64,000 nucleotides of DNA, taken from Pinus tabuliformis (Eukaryota; Streptophyta; Pinopsida; Pinales; Pinaceae). The stretch's first letter is position 1, and every line of letters begins with the position of its first letter. The position numbers and the translations under genes were made by a program. Positions 55,807-64,000 of the stretch are shown piece after piece. The notes under the pieces are model-generated. The model ran no database searches and had not been told where the DNA came from. It worked only from the letters and a program-made list of their open reading frames with translations. The DNA lies in the NCBI GenBank assembly GCA_031772625.1, contig CM062811.1:643636820-643700819 (forward strand), written 5' to 3'.

Positions 55807-58480
55807 ATGACGACCACTAAAGATAGTTTGGGAATCAAAGAGGTAACCGCCGGCAAGGCCGCGCAAACCCCAACGATGGAAGATGTTCTAGAAGGTGCCG
55901 AGGTTGTAGCAAAGATCCCCAAATCACCGCATACACCACGACCCAAGAAGGATAAGCAGGCAATGGCTCCCGTATGCGTGTCCCCGAGGAACCCGCTGTG
56001 CAACAAACTATCAATGGAGGAGAAGCGGAAAGTTGTCACGATCAACACAGATGAGGAGGAAGATGATTTGCAGGCTCTTATCATCACAGCAGAAGAAGAA
56101 AAAGATATGGAGGAAGACGTTCGACCTATATGCTTTGCAATTAAACTGCCCGCATATGTCCCTCCGCAGAAAGGGAAAACCAAAGTGTTGAAGGAGCTGG
56201 TTGAATCCTAGAGTTCACTCTAGACCTCGCTCCTCCCAAATGGCATAGTGTTTGAAGGCACACACATGGGCCGCGTGCCAACCCTGAAGTTCAAAGATTG
56301 GGACCTCACGGATGACGAGAAATTCCCTCACCTAGAGACCGGGAACCTAATGAAGCAGAACACTGTGGGGGCGGTGACAACGTTAGAGCCACAGAAGTGG
56401 CCGCGCAGAGTGGAAAAGGTCGGGCTGCTGAACTTATTATGGGTGCCACATTTCCGCTGCATGCCCATAACCATTTTCGTCATCAGATAGCTGCTTTTCC
56501 TGGTGCATGATGGGTATCTATGGCTGGAGGAGCCTATCCCCATTACGATAGACCTAATTCACTGCATTTCTCGGCTCCCCTACAAAGGAAAGGACTTCGC
56601 GACCATATCAGAAGGGAAAGGTAGTGATTTGGCCCTCGTGGAGGCCATGAAGACAAAATAAAAGCTGGAGAAGAATAAGAGGAGCTACGCTATCTCCAGA
56701 ATCAAGGACAAAGTGGTACGCGTAGCTACCCAAATCCTAGCCGACAAAGTCATGCGAAAGGCAGACGAGGTACCTGCATCGGTGATCACACTGGACGAGT
56801 AGTGCATGGAAGGAGTCTAGTTTAACTGGGTTGAATTCCTCTGCACAGAGTTCTTGGAGAACTATCACGAGGGGAACTGCCATAGGATAGTTAATTCCCC
56901 TGAATTGACAAAGATTTACCAGAGGCCGCGAAGTACGCTTCGCTATGGGCCACAAAGGATGCGAAAAGAATATGTGACACCAAAATCTTCTGGGTGCTCA
57001 TGGAGATGCACATCCGGATGTGGATCAATCAGAGGCCTCACCTATCACCTATGGTGTACAATAGTTTGAAGAGTTTTGTAGAGTTTAAAGCCGACATGCA
57101 TAATGTCTACATCAGAGTGCATAAGGATACAATGAAGCAGTGGACGAAACTCCCATTTATAGCCACTGACGACGCCATCTTCACTATCTTGGAGACATGG
57201 CCTCTGGAATGGTGCGCCCCAGATCTGGCAGAATTGGAGAAGGTGACAACACAGAAGAAAAAGGATGATACCAAGCTGCGCATCACCCAACTGGCCGAAA
57301 AAAGGTGGCAGGAAACAATAGCAGTTAGGGAAAAGGTAGCGTGGGAAGTGACACAAAAAGCCACAGAGCAGAAAAAGGCTGCAAAAGCAGTAGTAGTAGC
57401 ATAGGCGATAGAGGCAGCAACCGCGAAGGTAGATGAGGGCCAAGCAACGTCCTCACAAGTGCAAGAGGAAGAGGAAACATAAACAGCAAAAGGGAGCGGG
57501 GACCCAGGGACCGCGTCCACACAGTTGAAGCAGCCACACATCGCATAACGAGTAGGACTAAGGAAGAAGGTCAAGGCCTCAAAGTTGGCCATTGACCCGA
57601 TCAGCTTAACTGAAGGTGATCTCCATGACATCGGTGAGACGTTCTGCGATGTCACAAGTGAAGTGCTTCAGGATTTTATGCAGGAGCACCAGACTGTGTT
57701 GGGAGCCCTCAAGGTGCAACTACAGGAGTTATAGGTGCGTCCCCCTCTGGTGCGTAGCCTTTCTACCCACCTCACAGCAGGATCCTTGGTAGCAGAGTAG
57801 ATGCTGCGCACACGGATGGAAAACACAATAGTGTTACCAGAAGGGGCCCTAGTCACAACGAATGTGACTGATAGGTTTTTAGTTAACATGTTGAAAGGCC
57901 TTGGCCTTAATTTGGCTACCCTTCCGCAAGAGACATTGTATCTGCTATAGGATGGGATAGCGGTAGAGTTGCGCACTAGAGAGAGCCGCACGATCCAAGT
58001 TCTCAGTGAGAAAAAGATCAACATGGAACAACTCAGTCTGCAGCCCGATGAATTGGTATTACAGAACCAACAATTGGTGCAAGTGGTAGATGACGCTTGC
58101 TGACGCATCCCAGAGCTAGCCATCCTAATAGATCTACTGGTAGAGGTGCAGGTCAATAGATTGGCAATCGAAGTCCGAGAGGCCAGGGAAGAAACGACAA
58201 AGGTTTAGTTGGAGCTGAATCTCCATATTGTCGAGTTGTGGTTGAAGGCACAACCTTCCACTCCCCCAGAAGGAGCAAGTGGATGTGGTGCGACATAAGG
58301 AAGCAGTTCTCAAAACGCGTGTTCAGCCATGGATTGATGAGGCCTTCACAATCACGGCACATATCGAAGGAAAGCTCGCGCACATACAGGGGATGCACGC
58401 GCAGATGCAGGGAAGCATGCTGGACACAGAGGTATCAAAAAAACAGATACAGCAGGTTCAACAATAAACAGCTTAGTGCG
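55807..58480 (+). pseudogene. Accessory ORF of element G, unknown function (broken)
   Basis: Sense-strand reading from ATG 55807 gives a charged N-terminus (MTTTKDSLGIKEVTAG, EEEDDLQALIITAEEEKD), then FEGTHMGRVPTLKFKDWDLT (56250), a hydrophobic patch LLNLLWVPHFRCMPITIF, LLFLVHDGYLWLEEPIPITI, VVRVATQILADKVMRKADEV and FNWVEFLCTEFLENYHEGN. Its C-terminal third (57200-58480) is coiled-coil-like with alanine, glutamate and lysine-rich helices. Stops at 56209, 56488, 56659 and 57402, among others, plus frame changes break it. Similar long ORFs sit between integrase and the 3' LTR in other plant gypsy elements. I do not know a function. Confidence 0.6.
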
Positions 58481-58586
58481 CTGCGGACATCATTACCATT
58501 CAAGAATAGTTGGAGGGACTCCACACCAAGATCACCGCATCGACAGAGTGACTCGAGGGTGAGTCACGATGTTTGTGTTGGGGGCC

Positions 58587-59488
58587 TGTTGGGCATGGAA
58601 TCCCCTCACGACATGTTTTGGGGCTCAAAGCCCAAGTTTTGAGTTGATATTGTTGTAAATCTCCGCGAATTGCGGGCGCGAAATGTATGTTAGAGCCATA
58701 GGGCTGTCTACCCTAGTCTTGAATGTATGGTCGGCCTACCTATGGTCCGCGGACCATGGGATTGTATAAATAGAGCGAGGCTCTAAGTTGTAAAGAGATA
58801 GAAGGGAATAGAGAATGCGCATGAAAGGTCCTAGAGATTAAGTCGAAGTACGAAGTGTATCTTGGGTCGTAGAGTAGGAAAAGGCTCTACAGCTGAGTGC
58901 ACAGAGGTCTAGTAGAGTCTGCAGCGGAGTGTGCGGACCCCTGTAGCTGAGTGCGTGGACTCCTACAACTGAGTGTGCAGGGTGGAGTCGAGTCTGTAAT
59001 CGGAGAAGAGATTAATAAAGAAAGGTTTTGTTACCAATTTTGTGTATCTGTTCTGAGTTATTATATGTTTGATATCATTTGTGAATATACTATTTCTTTA
59101 CTGCACACACTTGTATGAATTGTGTATATTGTTAAGTCTAACTGAAAGCATACAAATAAGCTAAGTTAATCAACTAATATTGGATTACTAGTAAGGACTT
59201 GGGTAATAACATTGTTCGGCCTCTGAGTAGTGTTTCGCGAAGGCAGCACCTCAGGCTGCGAGGAATGGGTAAGTGCACATAGTGACGTGCGTGCAGGGTC
59301 GAACCACGGACCACTTGAAACCATCAGACATCTCCAGGGTAAGGAAAACTAGTTCTAGCATCCTCCCATACTACTTCGGGTGAGACCTCAGTCCGCGCTC
59401 TATGGATTGTTGCCAAAAGGGCTAGTAGTACCAGGATTTGTTTGGCTAAATCACCTCTAAACCTGGGTCAAGCCCCAACAAGACAACA
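58587..59488 (+). repeat. 3' LTR of element G
   Basis: 902 bp, preceded by GTTGGGGGCC. It has four copies of the ~24-bp AGCTGAGTG repeat (58887-58983) against three in the 5' LTR, explaining most of the length difference. Confidence 0.9.
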
Positions 59489-59493
59489 CTGCA

Positions 59494-60729
59494 TATTCAT
59501 GGATCCAAGGAGACCTATTTTACACTGGAGTAGATCTCATTATCCATAGATGTGTAAGAGAGGAAAAGGTGTTTGATATCTTAAAATTTGTCCATGGTGA
59601 ACCTTGTGGGGGTCACTTCACCGATAAGTGAACTGCATACAAAGTGTTATGAGCTGGCTATTTTTGACCTTCCTTGTTCAACGATGCCAAATAGTATGCC
59701 AAGCAGTGTGATAGCTGTTAGCAAATTGGCCAACTTAATCAGACCAATGAAATACCTTTATGTCCTCAGGTTATGATTGAGCCTTTTGAAAAATGGGCCA
59801 TTGATTTTGTAGGACCAATAAATCCTGCATCATCAAATAAAAAGAATATTTTGGTTTGTATAGATTTTGTTACAAAATGGGTAGAAGCTAAAGCTGTTTC
59901 TTTTGCTATTGAAAGAGTTGTTGTTGATTTTCTTTTTACTGAAATATTTATTATATTTTGTGTGCCTAGAGAAATTGTTTCTAAAAATGGATCGTAATTT
60001 ATTTCTAATCTGGTATAGGGTGTGATGGAGCAGTACAAAATACGACATAAGAAATCTACACCATATCACCCGCAAGAAAATGATCAAGTGGAGTCCACGA
60101 ATAAGGTCATTGAGTCTTTCCTCACAAAGACAATAAATATGCACAAAAAGGATTGGGCTGACAAATCAACGGAAGCATTATGGGCCTATCGAACCACTTG
60201 GAGAAACAACATAGGACATACACCATATGAGCTAGTGTACGGGAAACAAGTCTGCTTTCTGATAGAATTCCATATCAAGACTTTTAAGACTGTAGTCCAA
60301 TTGGGACTATACCTCTCTGAAGCACAACAACAGTGCCTTCTACAATTAAAAGAGTTAGATGAAATCCAAAGGGATGTTGTTCAATAGAACATCTTGGTTC
60401 AACAACAGTGCAAGAAGTGGCATGACAAGTCCATTCAGAAGAAGCAGTTCCAACCAGGTGAATGGGTACTCCATTACGATTCGAGAATCAAACATTTTAA
60501 AGGAAAATTCCATACACGATGGATGGGACCCTATAAGGTGGTCAAAGTGTTTGAAAATGGAGTGGTAGAAATCAAAACTATTGATGGACAAAATTATGTG
60601 TTACTGGTAAATGGGCATAGACTGAAGGTATATTTTCAGCCCCTTACTAGAGGAGATTTTATGCAGCAAGTCCACCATCCATTTGAAAAGGATTTGGTAG
60701 GTGGTAATACCAACTTGTTGAAGAATTGA
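59494..60729 (+). pseudogene. Element E integrase (few stops)
   Basis: Resumes the pol frame after G. The zinc-binding region shows VHGEPCGGHFTDK and CDSC-like residues, partly frameshifted (59590-59720). Core: FEKWAIDFVGPINPAS (first D), REIVSKNGS where the second catalytic D appears as K, then YHPQENDQVESTNKVIESFL (E). C-terminus: WAYRTTWRNNIGHTPYELVY, QFQPGEWVLHYDSRIK, FHTRWMGPYKVVKVFENG and VNGHRLKVYF. It ends at 60729 with no chromodomain. Stops at 59629, 59996 and 60387 and a changed active-site residue make it inactive. Confidence 0.88.
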
Positions 60730-62130
60730 TTCCTTCTTGTCCTTATTATTAAAAAAAATAAATTAAAAAATAAAAAGAAAAATGACAAAAATAAAAAGTA
60801 TAAAAAGAAAAAAAATTCCTGTAATTATGAAAATCAGTTGACTGACATGATTGCAGAAGGATCAACTTAAAAACCAGCATGTTGGAAGGAAGATAAAAAT
60901 TTTAATAAAAAGGGAATGTTACTTGATTTTTAGATATGTTGGCTGCCACCAAGAAGAAGCAGGTTCATGAAACTGAACACTTACCCAAGTTTGGGGTAAC
61001 TAGCATGGACATTTTTATCCAAGTAAACGCTTACTTCCCGTTGCAGTTATTTTTTCTTGCACAAGTGCAGGCAAATTTCGAGGTAAAAATATTTTCTTTT
61101 TTTTATTTCCCATTTCAAAATTTCCCACTATTTTCTTTTCTAAATTCCCCAATGAATTACCTTCCTCTTTCTTCCGAGAAACTACCCTTACCCTATTTCA
61201 TAAAATCCCTCTTTTCCCTTGAATTTTTTTCCACATCCTGTTTCATTTATCCCTCTTGGTGATATTGTTTCTGAAATCCCTGCTGTAATATTCCTTCCCA
61301 TTCTAAAATTTTTACCCCTTTCCCACTTCTTTATTTCCTCATAAATTGATTGCAGAATTTGATGTAGTCAATCTAGAAGGCATGTTCAAGAAACACCAAA
61401 GGATGGCGAATAAATTTTTCTTGTATAATGAGGCAATTTTTTATTTTTTGTTATGTCCAGCTACAGAAGTATGTCCTATTAGATTATTTGTTTGGTAAAA
61501 GTCTTTGGTGCAAGCACAACGCAGTGCAAGTAGGTTTGGTGTAGAAACACAGTTGACCATGAAAGCAATTTACACAGTCCTGGAGTGTTTATCAGGGATA
61601 TTTATGGGCCTGTACTTTCATACACATGTGTTAATATGTTATCTCATTCCATGTTTTAATTGATTCTTTGTTTCATTATTTACTAATTTAGGAACAAATC
61701 TTTAACGTGCAAGATGTGTAAGGTTTGAAATCTAATATTTTTAATAAATGTTGAAGTATGTCTGATTGAATTATGATGATGACTGCGGGTTGGTACTATT
61801 GTCCGATAACCTACACACCCTCCTTGAAATGATTATGCATTGCCTGACCATCATTAGCTTACCCACAATCTGATTATTGTAGCCATTGCGCACCACTGCC
61901 TATACTGCCATTGCATCCAATCATTACGATTCACCCATAGTGGGCTGACACGAATCAACACCTAATATGGGGGGGGAGGGGGTGGGGGGTGTTATTCCAT
62001 CATCGCTGAGTGAGTGGGTCTAAAAAGACGAAGGGAGATGAACCTCCGACATAAAACTCTTGGCAAACATTGGAGTCGCTCAAAAATTCCTTCGAGGGTG
62101 TGAACAGAGGGAAGTGGAGTGTGGTTTGAA
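60730..62130 (+). other. Spacer between element E integrase and accessory ORF
   Basis: An A-rich stretch (60745-60815), then AT- and CT-rich DNA without a recognisable gene. The 108-codon ORF at 60936 (LAATKKKQVHETEHLPKFGV) becomes low-complexity F-rich and is not supported. A G-rich tract lies at 61969-61989. Confidence 0.5.
61969..61989 (+). other. G-rich tract with quadruplex potential
   Basis: Runs of 8, 5 and 6 G separated by single A and T, about 140 bp before the accessory ORF of element E. It could fold as a G-quadruplex or be an internal polypurine tract; neither is shown. Confidence 0.5.
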
Positions 62131-63957
62131 ATGGCACCTGTGAGGAATGAACCACTGTCTTTGCAGGAAATTGAACAAACCACTGAGTATAGGAACAACC
62201 TTGCACTATTGCAAGAATATGGGTTCCTACGATTCCTACAGAAGTTTGACAGGTTCGACATGGTGGTGGAATTAGAGTTTGCAAGGATGTTCAAAGAAGG
62301 CCAAGTCAGGTTTGGGTCCTTAAAATTCAAAATTACAGAGGAATTCATTGCACAAGCCACAAGCTTTCCACTTATAGGGGAGTGTTGGTTTAAAAATGAA
62401 TGGCTCGCGAAGAAGCATTGGCACCGGTTCGTGTTTGACAAGAAAATTAAGGTCGATTGGAGAAAGGGACTTCCACAGAGTACCATGGTCGGGAAGTGGC
62501 GAGATATACTGTTTATATTGCAGAAGTTTGTAATTGGAGAATGGCGTTATACCTTAGCATTTGTATACCACCTTTGATTTCTATTGCATTTTGAGGCAGT
62601 AAAATTGATTAATTTTCCTCACTTCTTGCTTAGAAGCCTTGAGAAGATGGCGAAAAATGTGTAGGGTGGAAGTGCAAGCCAGGTTGCAAACAATCTCTGC
62701 CATCACGGGCTTATTACGATGCTGGTCAAGAATAAGTTAGAAGAAAAGGGGAGAATGTGGGGAGCATTTCTGAAAGAATTATGAGAAAGGGGTGCAGAAG
62801 AGTCTGCTAGCACAAGTACAGGAAAGAAGAGAAAGGCGGGGAAATTTTCTCCTGCGTAGCAGCAAGGTAAAAGTTCACCAGTGCAAGCAGAGAAGAGGGT
62901 TGTTGAGAACACTCCACCTGCGACAAAGAAGAAGAAGAACAAAACCTCGATGAGGAGGAAGACTATTGCCCAAGGGACGAACCAATCAAGTTCTCCAATT
63001 ATAATCAAGGAAACACATCAAGTTTCCCCCAAAGTTCATAATCTCTCGGTGGTTGCAGACATAGTGGCACACACTGTGGAAGATGAGGAGAATGCAGAAG
63101 ATGACGTCCTGTTGTCAACATTTTTCAGTAGGCTAAGGAGTAGAAAAATGACGTTGACACCGCATATTGGTGAAGTCAAAGTAGAGGAGGACTAAGAGGA
63201 ACAACATGTAGAGGGTCTTAATAATTTTAGTGAACCAGACATAGAGACCCTTCATGATTTCGAGGAGCAGGGTATTGAAAACCCTGTGATTGTAGAAGGT
63301 CGGGGTACTAAAGACCCTGCGATTTTTGAAGCTCAAGGTATTTAAGACCCTGCGGTGTTCAAAGGACAGGGTATTGAAGTCCCTATAGTTGTAGAAGAAC
63401 GGGGAACTCAAACCCCTACTGATTTGGAAAGACAAGGTGCTGAATCCCCTGAGAAGCTAAGAGAACAAGGTGTTAAGAGCCCTATGGAATTGAGTGCACA
63501 AGGCATGGAGATTGGCGAGGGCATCAAAACCCTCAGTAACAATAAAATCCCGAGTATAGAAACCCTCGGTGATGTCATAAAGCAAGCTTTCGATAGCCTT
63601 GACCTTGATGATTATGGGACTTGTTTCGAGTCTGTGGCAGAAAAGATATTCACACCCGAAGATCTTAGAACAACACTCTCCATTCTTTTCCTCAATAGTA
63701 GAATAATAGATCTGGAGCAACAAGTTCATGACCTGGAGGCTTTGAACCAGGTCATGAAAGAGCAGAGTTGGCAGAAACATAGCGAGGTGGAGTTACTTGC
63801 AAAATTAAAGAGGCAGAAGAAACAAGTAAAGGTATGGAAGTATTGGGCTTCCAAATGCTATAGACACCTCAAGAAGGTGACTAAGCAGTTGCAAAAAGCC
63901 CGAGACAAGAAGCCAAAGATAGTAAAGGCAGGAATAAACATTGAAGTTCAGGACTAA
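62131..63957 (+). pseudogene. Accessory ORF of element E: GExWFK domain, 11-residue repeats and coiled coil
   Basis: Start ATG 62131 (MAPVRNEPLSLQEIEQ). The N-terminal domain (to 62577) contains YGFLRFLQKFDRFDMVVELE, ITEEFIAQATSFPLIGECWF and FILQKFVIGEWRYTLAFVYH, matching the order of motifs in element C's ORF. The central part (62881-63195) is lysine-rich with a basic run KKKKNKTSMRRK, possibly a nuclear-localisation signal, followed by acidic residues. Eight 11-residue repeats (63262-63525) come next. The C-terminal 130 residues are a long helix (DLEQQVHDLEALNQVM, LAKLKRQKKQVKVWKYW). Stops at 62575, 62662, 63193 and 63343 break it. Function unknown; position after integrase is that of Athila extra ORFs. 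Confidence 0.68.
63262..63525 (+). repeat. Eight 33-bp coding repeats in element E accessory ORF
   Basis: Eight in-frame 11-residue units, for example EEQGIENPVIV, EERGTQTPTDL and REQGVKSPMEL. Consensus has Q/R-G at positions 3-4 and P at position 8 in seven of eight units. One stop (63343-63345) interrupts unit 3. Confidence 0.88.
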
Positions 63958-64000
63958 GGAGTTGGCCATTCATTTTTGAAGGTTTTTTGCAGAGGTAAAA

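Larger units (their letters stand above)
50393..59488 (+). mobile_element. Element G: gypsy-like LTR retrotransposon lacking RT to integrase core, inside E
   Basis: LTRs 50393-51259 and 58587-59488 begin TGTTGGGCATGG and end CAACA. The target duplication is TTGCA (50388-50392) against CTGCA (59489-59493), one mismatch. Internal order: small ORF, gag with five knuckles, protease, a second capsid-like block, the last part of an integrase, a coiled coil and a long accessory ORF. RT, RNase H and the integrase core are absent. LTRs differ by several percent, between D and F in age or close to D. Confidence 0.9.
38675..64000 (+). mobile_element. Element E: Ty3/gypsy Athila/Tat-like retrotransposon (tRNA-Asp primed), 3' end outside window
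   Basis: A 5' LTR (38675-40489) and a tRNA-Asp primer site precede gag, protease, RT, RNase H, integrase and a downstream accessory ORF. The coding region is interrupted by F (in gag) and G (between RNase H and integrase). Removing them, with their target duplications, restores the joined context at both sites. The 3' LTR is not reached. Most genes carry a few stops, fewer than in A or B, suggesting intermediate age. Lineage is inferred from the tRNA-Asp primer site and the absence of a chromodomain. Confidence 0.88.

Noticed and set aside
55707-58156. Minus-strand ORFs of 158, 182 and 162 codons in element G
   Set aside because: Serine, cysteine and leucine-rich shadows of the sense accessory ORF; the sense strand has coherent charged helices and the direction of the element.
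62703-63008. 101-codon minus-strand ORF with hydrophobic segments
   Set aside because: Antisense of the lysine-rich part of element E's accessory ORF.

Overview
This window looks like nuclear DNA from a vascular plant with a large, retrotransposon-rich genome. The evidence is a cytosolic-type plant tRNA-Asn(GTT), plant-type Ty3/gypsy lineages (Tekay/Del-like chromoviruses, and Tat/Athila-like elements primed by tRNA-Asn and tRNA-Asp), plant Ty1/copia elements, a tRNA-derived SINE and long AT-rich intergenic repeats. A conifer or another big-genome plant would fit, but the sequence alone does not fix the species. I see no intact protein-coding host gene. The only apparently functional host gene is tRNA-Asn at 32908-32981.

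Bases 1-25849 are a four-level nest. Element A (chromovirus; its 5' LTR enters from the left and its 3' LTR is 23204-25849) is interrupted by element B (Tat-like, tRNA-Asn primer site, 3616-21322). B is interrupted by element C (6102-13838, perfect 5-bp target duplication CCACA). C is interrupted by element D (7940-11159, minus strand, a chromovirus derivative that has lost RT to integrase). A tRNA-derived SINE sits in A's 3' LTR. By eye, LTR divergence falls from about 15% (A, and the short B repeats) to about 5% (D), as the nesting order requires.

Bases 25850-38674 carry no LTR element with both ends visible. They hold TA microsatellites, ~503-bp repeats (30092-31206), a 105-bp repeat, a tRNA-Glu pseudogene split by a 67-bp insert, the tRNA-Asn gene, an array built partly from the 3' half of that tRNA gene (33013-33635), three ~1-kb repeats that share a module with the array (33646-36070), and a decayed Ty1/copia relic (36231-38405).

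Bases 38675-64000 are one Athila/Tat-like element, E. It has a 5' LTR, a tRNA-Asp primer site, gag, protease, RT, RNase H, integrase and a long downstream accessory ORF, and its 3' LTR lies beyond the window. Two elements are inserted in it. F (41793-47153) is a very young gag-only element with nearly identical LTRs, a perfect TTAAA target duplication and an intact 617-residue Gag. G (50393-59488) has five zinc knuckles, lacks RT, RNase H and most of integrase, and carries its own accessory ORF.

Most pol genes here are broken by stops and frameshifts. F Gag is the one long ORF that looks capable of making a normal protein; D also keeps an open but internally deleted polyprotein. The most unusual items are the gag-only element F with its palindromic CGCGTRTAYACGCG-type motifs, the tRNA-Asn-derived tandem array, the accessory ORF family shared by C and E (with 11-residue repeats in E), and element C, which has clean LTR-like ends but no visible pair of LTRs.
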